Positions 54,701 to 63,337 of a DNA stretch of 64,000 nucleotides are shown here, one piece after another; position 1 is the stretch's first letter; each line of letters opens with the position of its first letter. Where the stretch lies: positions 323,463-387,462 of the forward strand of contig DLHJ01000012.1 of the NCBI GenBank assembly GCA_002483145.1, read 5' to 3'. The notes under the pieces were generated by a model that did no database searches, had not been told where the DNA came from, and saw nothing but the letters and a program-made list of their open reading frames with translations. The position numbers and the translations under genes are program-made. Source of the DNA: Cellvibrio sp. UBA7671. GTDB taxonomy: Bacteria; Pseudomonadota; Gammaproteobacteria; Pseudomonadales; Cellvibrionaceae.

Positions 54701-55529
54701 TAAAAAATTTCCCGAGATCCATGTTGCTTACTACGGTCATGATCTGCATTTTGCGCGTATGCAAAATGAAGCTCAGGTCACGGGTAATAATCGTTTATTA
54801 AAAGAAGCTGACGATTGTTTGCAAATGGAAAGTAAAATTTGGCACGCGGTGGATATGGTGTTGTACCCATCGGATGAGGAGACCGGTTTTATCCATGCCC
54901 AGTATCCCACTGTTACAGCGCAGACTATATCGCCTTATATTTATCCGCAGGCTTCCAATTATCTGCAGCGTGATCCTATCAACAACAATCGGATTATTTT
55001 TGTCGCCGGTTTCGGTCATCCACCCAATACGGATGCGGCAAAGTGGTTTGTGAAAGAAATTTTGCCCGAAATCAAAAGCCGTATTGAAGATGTCGAAGTA
55101 TATCTGATTGGCTCCAATCCTTCTGATGAAGTCAAAGCCCTGGCATCGGATAGAGTGATTGTCACTGGCTATGTGACCGACGAACAATTACTGGCGCATT
55201 ACTTGAGTGCGCGTGTCGCGGTTGTGCCCTTGCGTTATGGTGCCGGTATAAAAAATAAGGTGATTGAGGCTATGGCTTATGGTACCCCTCTAGTGACCAC
55301 TGATATTGGGGCACAGGGATTGGAGGGATTGGCTGAGGTTACGCCGGTTGCATCAGGCGCTACAGAATTTGCCGCGCATGTGTGTGAAATCTTGAATAAC
55401 GATATTCAGTGGCGTAGCAGCTCCAATAATGGCGCCCTGTTTGTAGAAAAACATTTTTCTGAGGCCGCGATGAGCAGTATGCTTCGACAATCGCTTAAAA
55501 TTTCATTTCCCGGCGAAGGCAAACTCTAA
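51780..55529 (+). CDS. Giant sulfotransferase / coiled-coil / GT2 / GT4 fusion
   Basis: About 1249 residues. Residues 1-270: sulfotransferase-like, with PAPS loop [17 protein letters not shown]. Residues 305-416: eight 14-residue coiled-coil repeats of the form [13 protein letters not shown], continuing as coil to about 505. About 520: [17 protein letters not shown], common in glycan polymerases of this kind. About 609-860: GT2 domain ([38 protein letters not shown]). About 880-1249: GT-B domain ([36 protein letters not shown]). It may couple chain extension with sulfation or measure chain length. That is inference. I chose GTG 51780 (GAGA 6 nt upstream); a TTG at 51765 is also in frame. Confidence 0.85.
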   Translation: MIKAKRLIVLLGMHRSGTSAVMNALACMGVSLGDNLLPAGKDNPKGFFEDKSINDLNIEMLDVIGQDWFSLSLVTDAQVEQLVNAGYLEKAVDLLRAKMVGHELFGFKDPRVSKLLKFWVKVFALLECETQYVLCLRHPLSVANSILKRNKTPIRKGYLLWLSYNLAILTQHLSTSLVALDYDQLMESPEAQLEYLAQQLNLNIQPDLAARFVEEFLDDNLRHTTFSALDLKHDWQCPPAVISAYDISHGLLLVDNQPAIARFNELYFAQKQQLDEEFLLLDQIEKAAIDYVYANENVSGLKQLVEERTQWARSLEQQVNERTEWAKSLEEQVEVRTLWAKSLEEQVDERTRWAINLEQQVEERTRWAKSLELQAEERTRWAKDLEQQVEERTRWAKDLEQQVEERTQWAKSLDQQLALMRSSESRLREDIISAQENIAQLNDKNSQLHQRLQDTNEQLLITQQKLDLQIQHLDSQISVNKNLEYQLKDLQSDYKRVINSRSWKITRPLRVVGRLLRGETGSVITSLKPRLQRLARNTYHRLPLNSHIKNALAGCIYRIAGSMFEGVVHYEMWRRSGKPNLPAVAIQGVIAPDDMQSVLNSLVLPVSSAPLVSVVIPSYGNLPVTLTCLASIARHKPKATIEVIVMEDHSPDHEIHCLQQVQGLRYEVNPHNLGFIRSCNRSVSLAKGEYIYLLNNDTEVTEGWLDKLLEVFASHSDCGMVGSKLVYPDGRLQEAGGILWRDGSAWNYGRIQDPSQPQFNYLKEVDYSSGASLLIKKKLFIELGLFDERYVPAYCEDSDLAFKVRAAGLKLYYQPASVIVHYEGVSNGTDVHGGGVKSYQLENQKKFFEKWQSVLSQHPENAQRVFAARDKSLAKPCIVIVDHYVPRPDRDAGSRTMVAFIQTLLNMNCNVKFWPDNLWFDPEYTPQLQQLGVEVIYGSDYVGKFEDWIRSAEGQVTQVLLSRPHIAINYLDTLKKFPEIHVAYYGHDLHFARMQNEAQVTGNNRLLKEADDCLQMESKIWHAVDMVLYPSDEETGFIHAQYPTVTAQTISPYIYPQASNYLQRDPINNNRIIFVAGFGHPPNTDAAKWFVKEILPEIKSRIEDVEVYLIGSNPSDEVKALASDRVIVTGYVTDEQLLAHYLSARVAVVPLRYGAGIKNKVIEAMAYGTPLVTTDIGAQGLEGLAEVTPVASGATEFAAHVCEILNNDIQWRSSSNNGALFVEKHFSEAAMSSMLRQSLKISFPGEGKL
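52692..53027 (+). repeat. Eight 42-bp tandem repeats (14-residue coiled-coil units)
   Basis: Eight in-frame 42-bp units inside the giant fusion gene, each coding a 14-residue unit with core ERT-WA--LE-Q. Units at 52902 and 52944 differ only near their first codons, so this pair arose recently, while the outer units have drifted. A 14-residue period equals two heptads, so the coil can change length without breaking register. Confidence 0.92.
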
Positions 55530-56578
55530 TGCGTTTAAATTTGGATAAACTTTATGGCAAAGTCAGGGCGCGTGCACCGCTGCGTCTGGGTCTCGCAGGT
55601 GGTGGTACCGATGTATCTCCTTATTCCGATGAATTTGGAGGGTATGTGCTCAATGCCACTATCGACAAATATGCTTACGCGACGCTCAGCTACAACGATA
55701 GTGGCGTGGAATTTGTTGCTGCAGATATCGAAGCGCGTTGGCAGGGGCCTGCCGTAGCCGCAATTGACGCGGGAAAAAAGCTGGAGCTGCATGCCGGGGT
55801 TTATAATCGCATTGTGCGTGAATTTCTCGATGGCAAAGCTATACCAGTGTCATTGGTTACTCACAGTGAAGCGCCACCCGGTTCTGGTCTTGGCTCGTCG
55901 TCTACCATGGTGGTAGCGATGGTGCAGGCGTTTGTTGAATACCTTGCCTTGCCACTGGGTGAATACGATATTGCCAAACTTGCTTATGAGATCGAACGTG
56001 TTGATTTAAATCTGGCAGGTGGCAAACAAGATCAATATGCCGCCGCATTTGGCGGATTTAATTTTATGGAGTTTTATCACGACCGTGTGATCGTCAATCC
56101 ACTGCGGATTAAAACCGATCATCGCGCTGAGCTTGAATCATCACTGGTACTTTTTTATACCGGTGTATCGCGCGAGTCAGCCAATATTATTAAAGAGCAA
56201 ACTAATAATGTAGTCGGCCGCAATGATCAAGCCATGGCAGCATTGCAAGCAGTAAAAGCTGAAGCGCAAAAAATGAAGGAGGCTATTTTGCAGGGGGATT
56301 TTGAAAACCTCGCTGCATCTTTGCGCTCCTCCTGGGAGGCCAAAAAGAAAATGGCCTCGACGATTAGCAACACTGATATCGATATTATTTATAACGCCGC
56401 CATCGCCTCGGGCGCGGTTGCCGGAAAAGTATCGGGAGCCGGTGGTGGTGGTTTTATGATGTTTTTAGTTGATCCTGCCAAACGTCCAAACGTTATCCGT
56501 GCCCTGAATGGTTTTAATGGACAAGTGATGACAGCGGTTTTTGTTGAACAGGGTGCACACTCTTGGAGAGTAATATGA
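55529..56578 (+). CDS. hddA: D-glycero-D-manno-heptose 7-phosphate kinase (HddA-like GHMP kinase)
   Basis: A 349-residue GHMP kinase. [20 protein letters not shown] is the N-terminal hallmark of HddA-like kinases; [20 protein letters not shown] is the ATP-binding GHMP motif; [14 protein letters not shown] the C-terminal motif. It phosphorylates heptose-7-phosphate at C1, on the way to GDP-D-glycero-D-manno-heptose. Its ATG overlaps the stop of the fusion gene, and its stop overlaps gmhA (ATGA). Confidence 0.88.
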   Translation: MRLNLDKLYGKVRARAPLRLGLAGGGTDVSPYSDEFGGYVLNATIDKYAYATLSYNDSGVEFVAADIEARWQGPAVAAIDAGKKLELHAGVYNRIVREFLDGKAIPVSLVTHSEAPPGSGLGSSSTMVVAMVQAFVEYLALPLGEYDIAKLAYEIERVDLNLAGGKQDQYAAAFGGFNFMEFYHDRVIVNPLRIKTDHRAELESSLVLFYTGVSRESANIIKEQTNNVVGRNDQAMAALQAVKAEAQKMKEAILQGDFENLAASLRSSWEAKKKMASTISNTDIDIIYNAAIASGAVAGKVSGAGGGGFMMFLVDPAKRPNVIRALNGFNGQVMTAVFVEQGAHSWRVI

Positions 56579-57159
56579 TTCATTTTATTGAAAAAGAATT
56601 ATCAAAACTGGCAACGCTGATAGCTGATATTCAAGCGGATAAAGCGCTACTGAATCAGGTTGTTCAATCAGCCGAAGCTATTGTTGCTACATTGCGCAAT
56701 GGCGGCAAGGTATTAATTGCGGGTAATGGTGGCTCAGCTGCTGATGCACAACATATCGCGGGCGAATTTGTTAGCCGCTTTCATTACGATCGTCCTGGTC
56801 TCGCCGCTATCGCATTAACAACTGATACGTCAATCCTCACTGCGATTGGTAACGATTATGGTTATGAGCGTCTGTTTTCCCGACAGGTGCAAGCACTAGG
56901 GCGTGAAGGCGATGTGTTTATTGGCATCTCTACGTCAGGTAATTCGGCAAATGTGATTGCCGCCTTTGAAGAAGCGCGCAAACTGCAGTTAACGACCATC
57001 GGATTCACGGGCGTAATGGGCGGAAAGATGGCTGAAATGTGTGATATCACTTTACGTATGCCATCAAAAGAAACGCCGAAAATTCAAGAGGGTCATATTG
57101 CTATTGGCCACATCATCTGCGGCTTGGTTGAAGCTGCTATGTTCCCGAGAAACGAATAA
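56575..57159 (+). CDS. gmhA: Sedoheptulose-7-phosphate isomerase GmhA
   Basis: About 194 residues, SIS-fold isomerase making heptose-7-phosphate from sedoheptulose-7-phosphate. Motifs are [57 protein letters not shown] and [15 protein letters not shown] with the active-site residues. The ATG at 56575 overlaps the hddA stop, so the longer frame from 56563 is not needed. Confidence 0.95.
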   Translation: MIHFIEKELSKLATLIADIQADKALLNQVVQSAEAIVATLRNGGKVLIAGNGGSAADAQHIAGEFVSRFHYDRPGLAAIALTTDTSILTAIGNDYGYERLFSRQVQALGREGDVFIGISTSGNSANVIAAFEEARKLQLTTIGFTGVMGGKMAEMCDITLRMPSKETPKIQEGHIAIGHIICGLVEAAMFPRNE

Positions 57160-57160
57160 C

Positions 57161-57865
57161 GTGTACGAAGCCATTATTCTTGCGGGTGGGTTTGGTACAC
57201 GTTTACGCGAAGCTGTACCCGATTTGCCAAAGCCCATGGCACCGATTGCCGGTAAACCTTTTTTGGCTTGGCAGTTGGAGTATTTAATTCAAATAGGTGT
57301 TAATCGTTTTATTTTATCGGTCGGCTATAAGGCCGAAACAATTCGTGATTATTTTGGCGATGAATATCACGGTGCTGACATTGTTTACGCAGAAGAGACC
57401 GAGCCATTGGGTACCGGCGGGGCTATTCAATATGCATTGACCAAAGCAATTCAAGCGCGAGTGTTTGTGTTAAATGGCGATACCCTATGTGCGACTGATC
57501 TTGGTGCGCTGCGTGCGCTCACAGTTAACCATCCCGGTTCAGTGGGTATTGCAGTAAAACATGTCGATAATGCCGGTCGCTATGGCGCCATTGCCTTTGA
57601 TGAAAAAACCCGATTGGTTACACGTTTTGGTGAAAAGTTATCAGCAGATCCCGGTTACATTAATGCAGGTATTTACGATGTCCCTGCCAATCTATTTGAT
57701 ACCATTGCGATAGCAACACCTTTTTCATTTGAGGTGAGTGTTATCCAACACCTGGTTGGTAACAACCTGTACGCGCAAGCATCGGGTGATTTTTTTATTG
57801 ATATAGGCATTAAAGACGATTTCTTAAGTGCACAAACCTTAATCCCCTCTTTTATAAAGCAGTAA
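57161..57865 (+). CDS. hddC: D-glycero-D-manno-heptose 1-phosphate guanylyltransferase (HddC-like)
   Basis: About 234 residues, sugar-nucleotide transferase fold: AIILAGGFGTRLREAVPDLPKPMAPI at the start, VLNGDT, and YINAGIYDV. With HddA and GmhA adjacent it most likely makes GDP-heptose. The GTG at 57161 comes directly after the gmhA stop; a longer frame to 57041 lies inside gmhA. The bisphosphate phosphatase GmhB is not in the window and must be elsewhere. Confidence 0.86.
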   Translation: MYEAIILAGGFGTRLREAVPDLPKPMAPIAGKPFLAWQLEYLIQIGVNRFILSVGYKAETIRDYFGDEYHGADIVYAEETEPLGTGGAIQYALTKAIQARVFVLNGDTLCATDLGALRALTVNHPGSVGIAVKHVDNAGRYGAIAFDEKTRLVTRFGEKLSADPGYINAGIYDVPANLFDTIAIATPFSFEVSVIQHLVGNNLYAQASGDFFIDIGIKDDFLSAQTLIPSFIKQ

Positions 57866-57986
57866 CCCTGTTGGCTTGCGGTGCAGCATCATACACCTGC
57901 GCTTGCTGCCGATGTGAACAGGCGTAGCACGCCAAATGGATGAGCCGGGCCACCATAAATTCTGAACACTGTCGAGCAGCGCATAC

Positions 57987-60542
57987 ATGTTGTTAAACCA
58001 GGTACTCAATCCGAGAAATAATAATTTCGATTTGTTTCGTCTGATCGCCGCCTTGTTGGTGATCTATGGTCACGCGTCGGGGCTTGTGCATGTACCTAAC
58101 GTGGTCAATAGCGATTTCGTAGCGAGTCTGTTGCGCTTTGATTATTCCGGTTCCCTCGCGGTAAAGTTTTTTTTCATGCTCAGTGGTTTACTGGTAACCG
58201 CGAGTTTTCTCTCCCGGCCACATGTGGGGGAATTTATTATAAAACGTGCGGCGCGGATTCTGCCGGGGTTGTTTGTTTGTTTGTGTATTTCGGTATTTAT
58301 TATCGGCCCCTGGTTTACCACCCTGTCTTTGCCTGAATATGTTGCTAACAGTCAGACCTGGAATTATTTAATTAATAATACGCTCTTATACCAATTGGAG
58401 TGGCGTTTGCCTGGTGTTTTTGCGGACAGCAAATATGGTCTCAATGGATCGCTCTGGACTCTGCCTTTAGAAGTGGTTTGCTATTTATTTTTGGCCGCGG
58501 TCTATGGGTTAGGGATTTGGCGGATTCAGTGGCTGGCGAATTTGGTCTTGTTGGGTGTGGTATTTCTCTCTTTCTTTATGCCAGAGTTTTTGACTCCGGT
58601 TTTTGCTGGCAATAAAGAAGCGCATTTATTGCCAGGATGCTTTGCATTGGGGGCATTGTTTGCGACCAATCAAAACCTGATTGTGATTCATAGACAGGGT
58701 GCTCTGGCACTTGTTCTATTAACCGCGTTGCTCTGGGCCACTAGCTTGAAGCTGGTACTCTTTTATTTATGCTTTTTCTATTGTTGCCTCTATTTAGGTT
58801 CACGCAAAGCGGTAGTTGAAAAATTAAAAATTCCAGCTGATCCGTCCTACGGTGTTTATATATATGGTTTTTTGATCCAGCAATGTCTGGGTCATCTTTT
58901 TCCCCAACAAGGGGTGTTATTCAATCAAATAGTTGCCGCCATTATCGCACTTATCGCAGGCATACTTTCCTGGTACTACATTGAAAAGCCTTCGATGCGG
59001 TTGGTCAAAAATTTTCTCGCACAGGAAAAAGAGTCCGGCATATTGAAGTTGAAAACCGAAAACTGGTTAGCGCGATGCATCGAATCGATAACAGGTAAGG
59101 GCGCGCTCAGGTTGGTCGGCTTAATGGCTATTGCCTGGCTGGTGTATTTTGTTTCCTTGTATTTTATTTTCCCGGGTTATTTTGATCCGCTTTCATTTCA
59201 TCACTCAGATTTTTATATACCCGCTGCGTTCGCCAATGCCCCTGGTGAGTATTACAGTTTTACCAGTCTTCTAAACTGGCCACGGCCATTACTGATGTGG
59301 GCGTTAAAATTTGGCGGATATTTTGGCCATGCGGGCAGCGTCGCTTGGTTGGTGGCTATGGTGTTCCTCAACTGTGCGCTGACTGCGTTACTGTTTAAAC
59401 GTTTGTTAGCTTTAGTTATAGATTGGCGGTTTTATTTATTCTTTGCCCTCTATTGTTATTTGTTATTCACCCAGCCGTATTTTTATACCTTCTATTCGCA
59501 AGATATAGGTTCGCAGCTCTCATATCTCCTTCTGCTTATAGGTTTTATCGCACTGCTAGAGTTTATTGATCGCAGTAAGTTTGCTGCGTTTTCAGTGCTA
59601 TTTGTGTTGACTACCGGCGCCATGTTGATGAAGGAGACTTATGCCTTATCAATTGGTTTTGTAACATTTTGCTGGTTTATTTATTACGTTAAGCAAAATT
59701 GGCTGAAGGCTGTTCTTCCCGGAGTCGCAGTATTTTGTGGCGGTATAGTCTCGGCACTAGTGAATTTTAAAACCAATTCGGTATTTGTTAACCTCAGTGC
59801 AGAACAGGGTTCGGCGTATCACATCGATATTAGTATTTTGAGCTTGGCAAAAGAAATGGCGCGCTATGCCCGCGAAGGAGTCACGCCTCTTCTTGTTATT
59901 GTTTTTGGTTTAATCCTGTTCCAAATTTATAAAACCTATAAAGATAAATTATGGGTACGAAGCTTTTTACTCTGTCTCGTGTTCGCGCTTCTAGCTTGGC
60001 TACCCAATGCGTTATTACCGTTCCACCACTATGAGGGTTACTCGTTTAACGGATTGTATGTGTGTTTTGCTGTGCTATTTTTTGCGGTAAAAATAGCTCA
60101 AGAATACGGCCATTCAAAAAAAATCTTCTGGGTCATAGTTATTTTTACATTGTTGAGCCCGCTTACCAGCATAAAAAAATATCAAGGCACACGGAATAGC
60201 TGGGTACTTGCGATGGAAAAAGTGCAGATGAATTTGCTCGCTGGTATTACCAAAGCGACCGCGCAGTTAGTTCCGCTGGATAAAAATATGACTGTTCTTG
60301 TTACTGGAATCAGCGCTCCTTTCCACCCCTTTGCATTCCCTGAATCTCTGCGCTCCTTTGCCGGTGGCAATAAAGCGGAATATTATTTTGTGGTGCCAAA
60401 AGACTTTCCTGATAAGGTTGGGATGAAAATTGATCTGGTAAATTATATTAAAGAATCTGATAAGGCTACTGTTGCCTACGATCAGGAGTGGCAATTTGAC
60501 GACCAGGGTAATTTGGTAGCTATAAATTCAAAGAAAGAATAG
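57987..60542 (+). CDS. Acyltransferase 3 fused to a polytopic membrane (GT-C-like) domain
   Basis: An 851-residue integral membrane protein. Residues 1-340 are an acyltransferase 3 domain: FDLFRLIAALLVIYGHASG with the conserved His, VKFFFMLSGLLVTASF, and IKRAARILPGLFVCL. Residues about 365-730 hold some ten further helices with aromatic-rich loops (SFHHSDFYIPAAFANAPGEYYSF, FYTFYSQDIGSQLSYLLLL), followed by a soluble end of about 100 residues. The second half looks like a PMT/GT-C type lipid-linked sugar transferase, but I cannot name a family. So it may couple acylation and sugar transfer on the periplasmic side. Inference. Confidence 0.72.
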   Translation: MLLNQVLNPRNNNFDLFRLIAALLVIYGHASGLVHVPNVVNSDFVASLLRFDYSGSLAVKFFFMLSGLLVTASFLSRPHVGEFIIKRAARILPGLFVCLCISVFIIGPWFTTLSLPEYVANSQTWNYLINNTLLYQLEWRLPGVFADSKYGLNGSLWTLPLEVVCYLFLAAVYGLGIWRIQWLANLVLLGVVFLSFFMPEFLTPVFAGNKEAHLLPGCFALGALFATNQNLIVIHRQGALALVLLTALLWATSLKLVLFYLCFFYCCLYLGSRKAVVEKLKIPADPSYGVYIYGFLIQQCLGHLFPQQGVLFNQIVAAIIALIAGILSWYYIEKPSMRLVKNFLAQEKESGILKLKTENWLARCIESITGKGALRLVGLMAIAWLVYFVSLYFIFPGYFDPLSFHHSDFYIPAAFANAPGEYYSFTSLLNWPRPLLMWALKFGGYFGHAGSVAWLVAMVFLNCALTALLFKRLLALVIDWRFYLFFALYCYLLFTQPYFYTFYSQDIGSQLSYLLLLIGFIALLEFIDRSKFAAFSVLFVLTTGAMLMKETYALSIGFVTFCWFIYYVKQNWLKAVLPGVAVFCGGIVSALVNFKTNSVFVNLSAEQGSAYHIDISILSLAKEMARYAREGVTPLLVIVFGLILFQIYKTYKDKLWVRSFLLCLVFALLAWLPNALLPFHHYEGYSFNGLYVCFAVLFFAVKIAQEYGHSKKIFWVIVIFTLLSPLTSIKKYQGTRNSWVLAMEKVQMNLLAGITKATAQLVPLDKNMTVLVTGISAPFHPFAFPESLRSFAGGNKAEYYFVVPKDFPDKVGMKIDLVNYIKESDKATVAYDQEWQFDDQGNLVAINSKKE

Positions 60543-60546
60543 GGCG

Positions 60547-63027
60547 GTGATTGGAGTGTTAAAGAATTATTGGGAAGTCTTATTTAAGGCTGCGCCCTTT
60601 GGGGCATTTTTAGTAGTAGCCGCCTGTTTGGCATTGAGTCCACACGATTTGAGTGGAACCTGGAGCGGTAGTGCATCAAGATATTTGCTAGGATATTTAT
60701 GTATCAGTTTTGCAGTATTGGGTTTTATTCGCTGGTATTTTCCCCGCAAACAAAATCTTGCTCTGGTTTTCTGCTCGGGCATTTTTTTGTTTGTGGCAGC
60801 GGGTTTTATGCAGGTGTTATCCGTAATATTTGTGGTTACATCCTGTGGGTGCCTTGGGTTATTGATAAAACAATTGTTGAATTTTGATATTGAACAGCCG
60901 CATTTTATAGCTTCAACTATTATCGGTGCGACTATTTATATATTGTTATTTAATGCCCTGATATCGACCCCAGTACACTATCAGTTACTGTATGTCGTTA
61001 TTTTTTCTTTACCTATTATTGCTGTGTTGCGTTCGTGTGCGCTTATGCAATTGTTATCCACTAGCGCGCAGTGGCAACTTGGTCGGATTAATAACGAACT
61101 GCAGCCTGCGGGACGAAAAAGTTTCTTCACTTTTATACTCGTCTTTACTTGCATTGCTGCATATATTCTATTCCCCACCGTAAATTCTGATGAGAATTCA
61201 GTCCATCTTGCTGTTTGGACTCAGTTTAATGCCAAAGCATTTTTTAATATTGCACCTGAAATACAAATATGGTCAGCAGCGCCGATTACGTTGGCGTTAG
61301 CTCACGGGATTTTATCCCTGCTATCTGGTGCTGATGCAAAAGGAGCATTAAATCTATTGCTATTATTGTTTCTGCTGGGTGCGATCTCTAAACTCTTAAG
61401 ATTGCTGGATATTAACCGCACCGAAAAATTAGCCTTAGTCACACTGTTTTTATCAACTCCACTGCTTGCATTTGCCGTCGTTGGATTACAAACGGATCTC
61501 TTTCTTGCACTAATGTTATGCACTGGTTGTGCATTGTTGATCGATTTAATTGAAAGCTATCGCATCACGACAGCTATAGCAGTGATTTTTGTTGGTGCTT
61601 TAGCATTGTCTTCCAAGTTGCCTGCAGTGACTATCGCGGGGTGCCTGTTTATAGGGGTGATTTATGCAACATTGAAAAATGATGCATATAAAAATTGGAG
61701 CCACAGGGTGTGGATAGCGATAGTAGCTTGCTTGCTTGTTGGTGCTGCCGTTGCATTTTTACCTTATATTCGCGCATATATGATTACCGGCAACCCGGTG
61801 TTTCCCCTTTATAATGCAATATTCAAATCAGAGTTTGCCGACGCTACTAATTTCAAAGATTTGCGGTGGACCAAAGGCGCAACCTTGGCGTCATTTAAGG
61901 GATTATTTTTTGATTCTGAATCATTTGTAGAGGCTGATAATAATTTTGTAGGCGGCTTTCAATATTTTTTACTGGCGCCTATCGCTTTAGCTACTGTTAT
62001 TTTATTGCGCATTAAACACATGGGTTTGCTCCTGCTATTGTCTTTGTGCTACCTCTTGCCTTTGTTTTTTTCTTTGCAATATTTACGATATTTTTTTGCT
62101 GCCATGCCATTGTTGTCGGTATTAATCGGTCTTTTATATTTGGTTGGAAAAAAGGATGGTGCTTATCGTAAGTGGTTAAGTGCCAGCCTCTACGCTACTA
62201 CGCTCATCAATTTTATATTTCTTCCTGGTATCTGCTGGATCTTTTTTGTTTCCCCGTTTTCATTTTTAAGTGAGAAAAATCGTGAGCAGGCAGTTGAGAT
62301 ATTTATGCCAGAACAGCAGCTAAATAGGGAGATTAATAAGATGAAAGCTAATCCAACAGTACTTTTTGCAATTAATCGCGCTTGGGGTGCTACCTTATCA
62401 GGACAGCCTATTTATAACGCTTGGGGTGGAAAAGGGTATCGGCGCACATTACAAGAGTGGGGCTCAGTGGATGAATTACGAGATGCTTTGAAGAAATGGC
62501 ATGTGGATTTCGTATATTGGGACCAAAAATCAAGTTATAAGATTAATGATTGGCGGAAAAATCTCATCCGCGATTTGCTATCCACTTATGGCAAGCCTGT
62601 TATTCAGAATGGCGCTGTTATTGCGTTTACGATTGCAGACTCGCCGATTAGCTATCATGAAATTTTTTCATACAACAATTTTCCTGCCTTGGATGATTTT
62701 AGAGTGGTGGGTGCGCCGCAAATAGAGGGGCAGTCCATTAAGATCGGCAAGCAGGATGTGCTCAGCAAATCGATTAATCTCAGTGCATTTAACTCTTTTA
62801 AATATTCAGTGGAATTCAGTTGCGAGGCAGTAACCGATTCATTCGTCGCACATATCGATTTTGGAAATGGTGATGTGTATTACAAACTACTTAACTGTCA
62901 TGAAGGTGTTGTCTCCTATACAGAGACAGGATTAATCCCAGTTGGTACAAGAGAATCTGCTGTTGCTTTGTCGGTAAGCGCTGAGCAGCCAATAAGGGTC
63001 CACAAATTATCATTGGCTGGACATTAG
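60547..63027 (+). CDS. Large polytopic membrane protein, GT-C-like, with soluble C-terminus
   Basis: An 826-residue protein with roughly 12-14 helices in the first 560 residues. The first periplasmic loop contains SDENSVHLAVWTQFN, in which the Asp and Glu could be the acidic catalytic site of GT-C enzymes. About 560-826 is soluble, with KKWHVDFVYWDQKSSY and a beta-rich closing part. It resembles dolichyl-phosphate-mannose-type glycosyltransferases only in layout; I do not recognise a family. The GTG start at 60547 lies 4 nt after the previous stop; a GTG at 60556 is an alternative. Followed by a strong terminator that closes the glycan region. Confidence 0.65.
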   Translation: MIGVLKNYWEVLFKAAPFGAFLVVAACLALSPHDLSGTWSGSASRYLLGYLCISFAVLGFIRWYFPRKQNLALVFCSGIFLFVAAGFMQVLSVIFVVTSCGCLGLLIKQLLNFDIEQPHFIASTIIGATIYILLFNALISTPVHYQLLYVVIFSLPIIAVLRSCALMQLLSTSAQWQLGRINNELQPAGRKSFFTFILVFTCIAAYILFPTVNSDENSVHLAVWTQFNAKAFFNIAPEIQIWSAAPITLALAHGILSLLSGADAKGALNLLLLLFLLGAISKLLRLLDINRTEKLALVTLFLSTPLLAFAVVGLQTDLFLALMLCTGCALLIDLIESYRITTAIAVIFVGALALSSKLPAVTIAGCLFIGVIYATLKNDAYKNWSHRVWIAIVACLLVGAAVAFLPYIRAYMITGNPVFPLYNAIFKSEFADATNFKDLRWTKGATLASFKGLFFDSESFVEADNNFVGGFQYFLLAPIALATVILLRIKHMGLLLLLSLCYLLPLFFSLQYLRYFFAAMPLLSVLIGLLYLVGKKDGAYRKWLSASLYATTLINFIFLPGICWIFFVSPFSFLSEKNREQAVEIFMPEQQLNREINKMKANPTVLFAINRAWGATLSGQPIYNAWGGKGYRRTLQEWGSVDELRDALKKWHVDFVYWDQKSSYKINDWRKNLIRDLLSTYGKPVIQNGAVIAFTIADSPISYHEIFSYNNFPALDDFRVVGAPQIEGQSIKIGKQDVLSKSINLSAFNSFKYSVEFSCEAVTDSFVAHIDFGNGDVYYKLLNCHEGVVSYTETGLIPVGTRESAVALSVSAEQPIRVHKLSLAGH

Positions 63028-63061
63028 TAGCATCCAGCTGCGCAATTGAAATCCACATTGC

Positions 63062-63092
63062 AAGGTAGCCATGCAAATGGCTACCTTTTTAT
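63062..63092 (+). terminator. Intrinsic terminator closing the surface-glycan region
   Basis: A perfect 11-bp stem AAGGTAGCCAT/ATGGCTACCTT (63062-63072 and 63077-63087), loop GCAA, followed by TTTTTATTTT-like sequence. Confidence 0.92.
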
Positions 63093-63181
63093 TTTATTGA
63101 TGGCTGCAAAAAACTCATTCATCTTGCCTTGGGGAACACAATTAAGATGATTGGCATATAAGTTTATAAAGGTAGGAGGAG

Positions 63182-63258
63182 TGGCGCACCTGACTGGATT
63201 CGAACCAGCGACCAACGGCTTCGGAAACCGCTACTCTATCCAACTGAGCTACAGGTGC
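63182..63258 (-). tRNA. tRNA-Arg (anticodon CCG)
   Basis: On the minus strand the acceptor stem is GCACCTG/CAGGTGC, followed by discriminator G and an encoded CCA (77 nt in all). The D arm (AGCTCAGTTGGATAGAG), the anticodon loop TTCCGAA (anticodon CCG, complementary to 63222-63224) and the T loop GGTTCGAATCC are all standard. It reads CGG codons. Confidence 0.95.
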
Positions 63259-63337
63259 GTAATAGGACTTAACACGATGATCAAGGGCGGCGATTCTACT
63301 GTCCTTGATCGCGCCCGTCTACGGCAAACTTGCCCTC

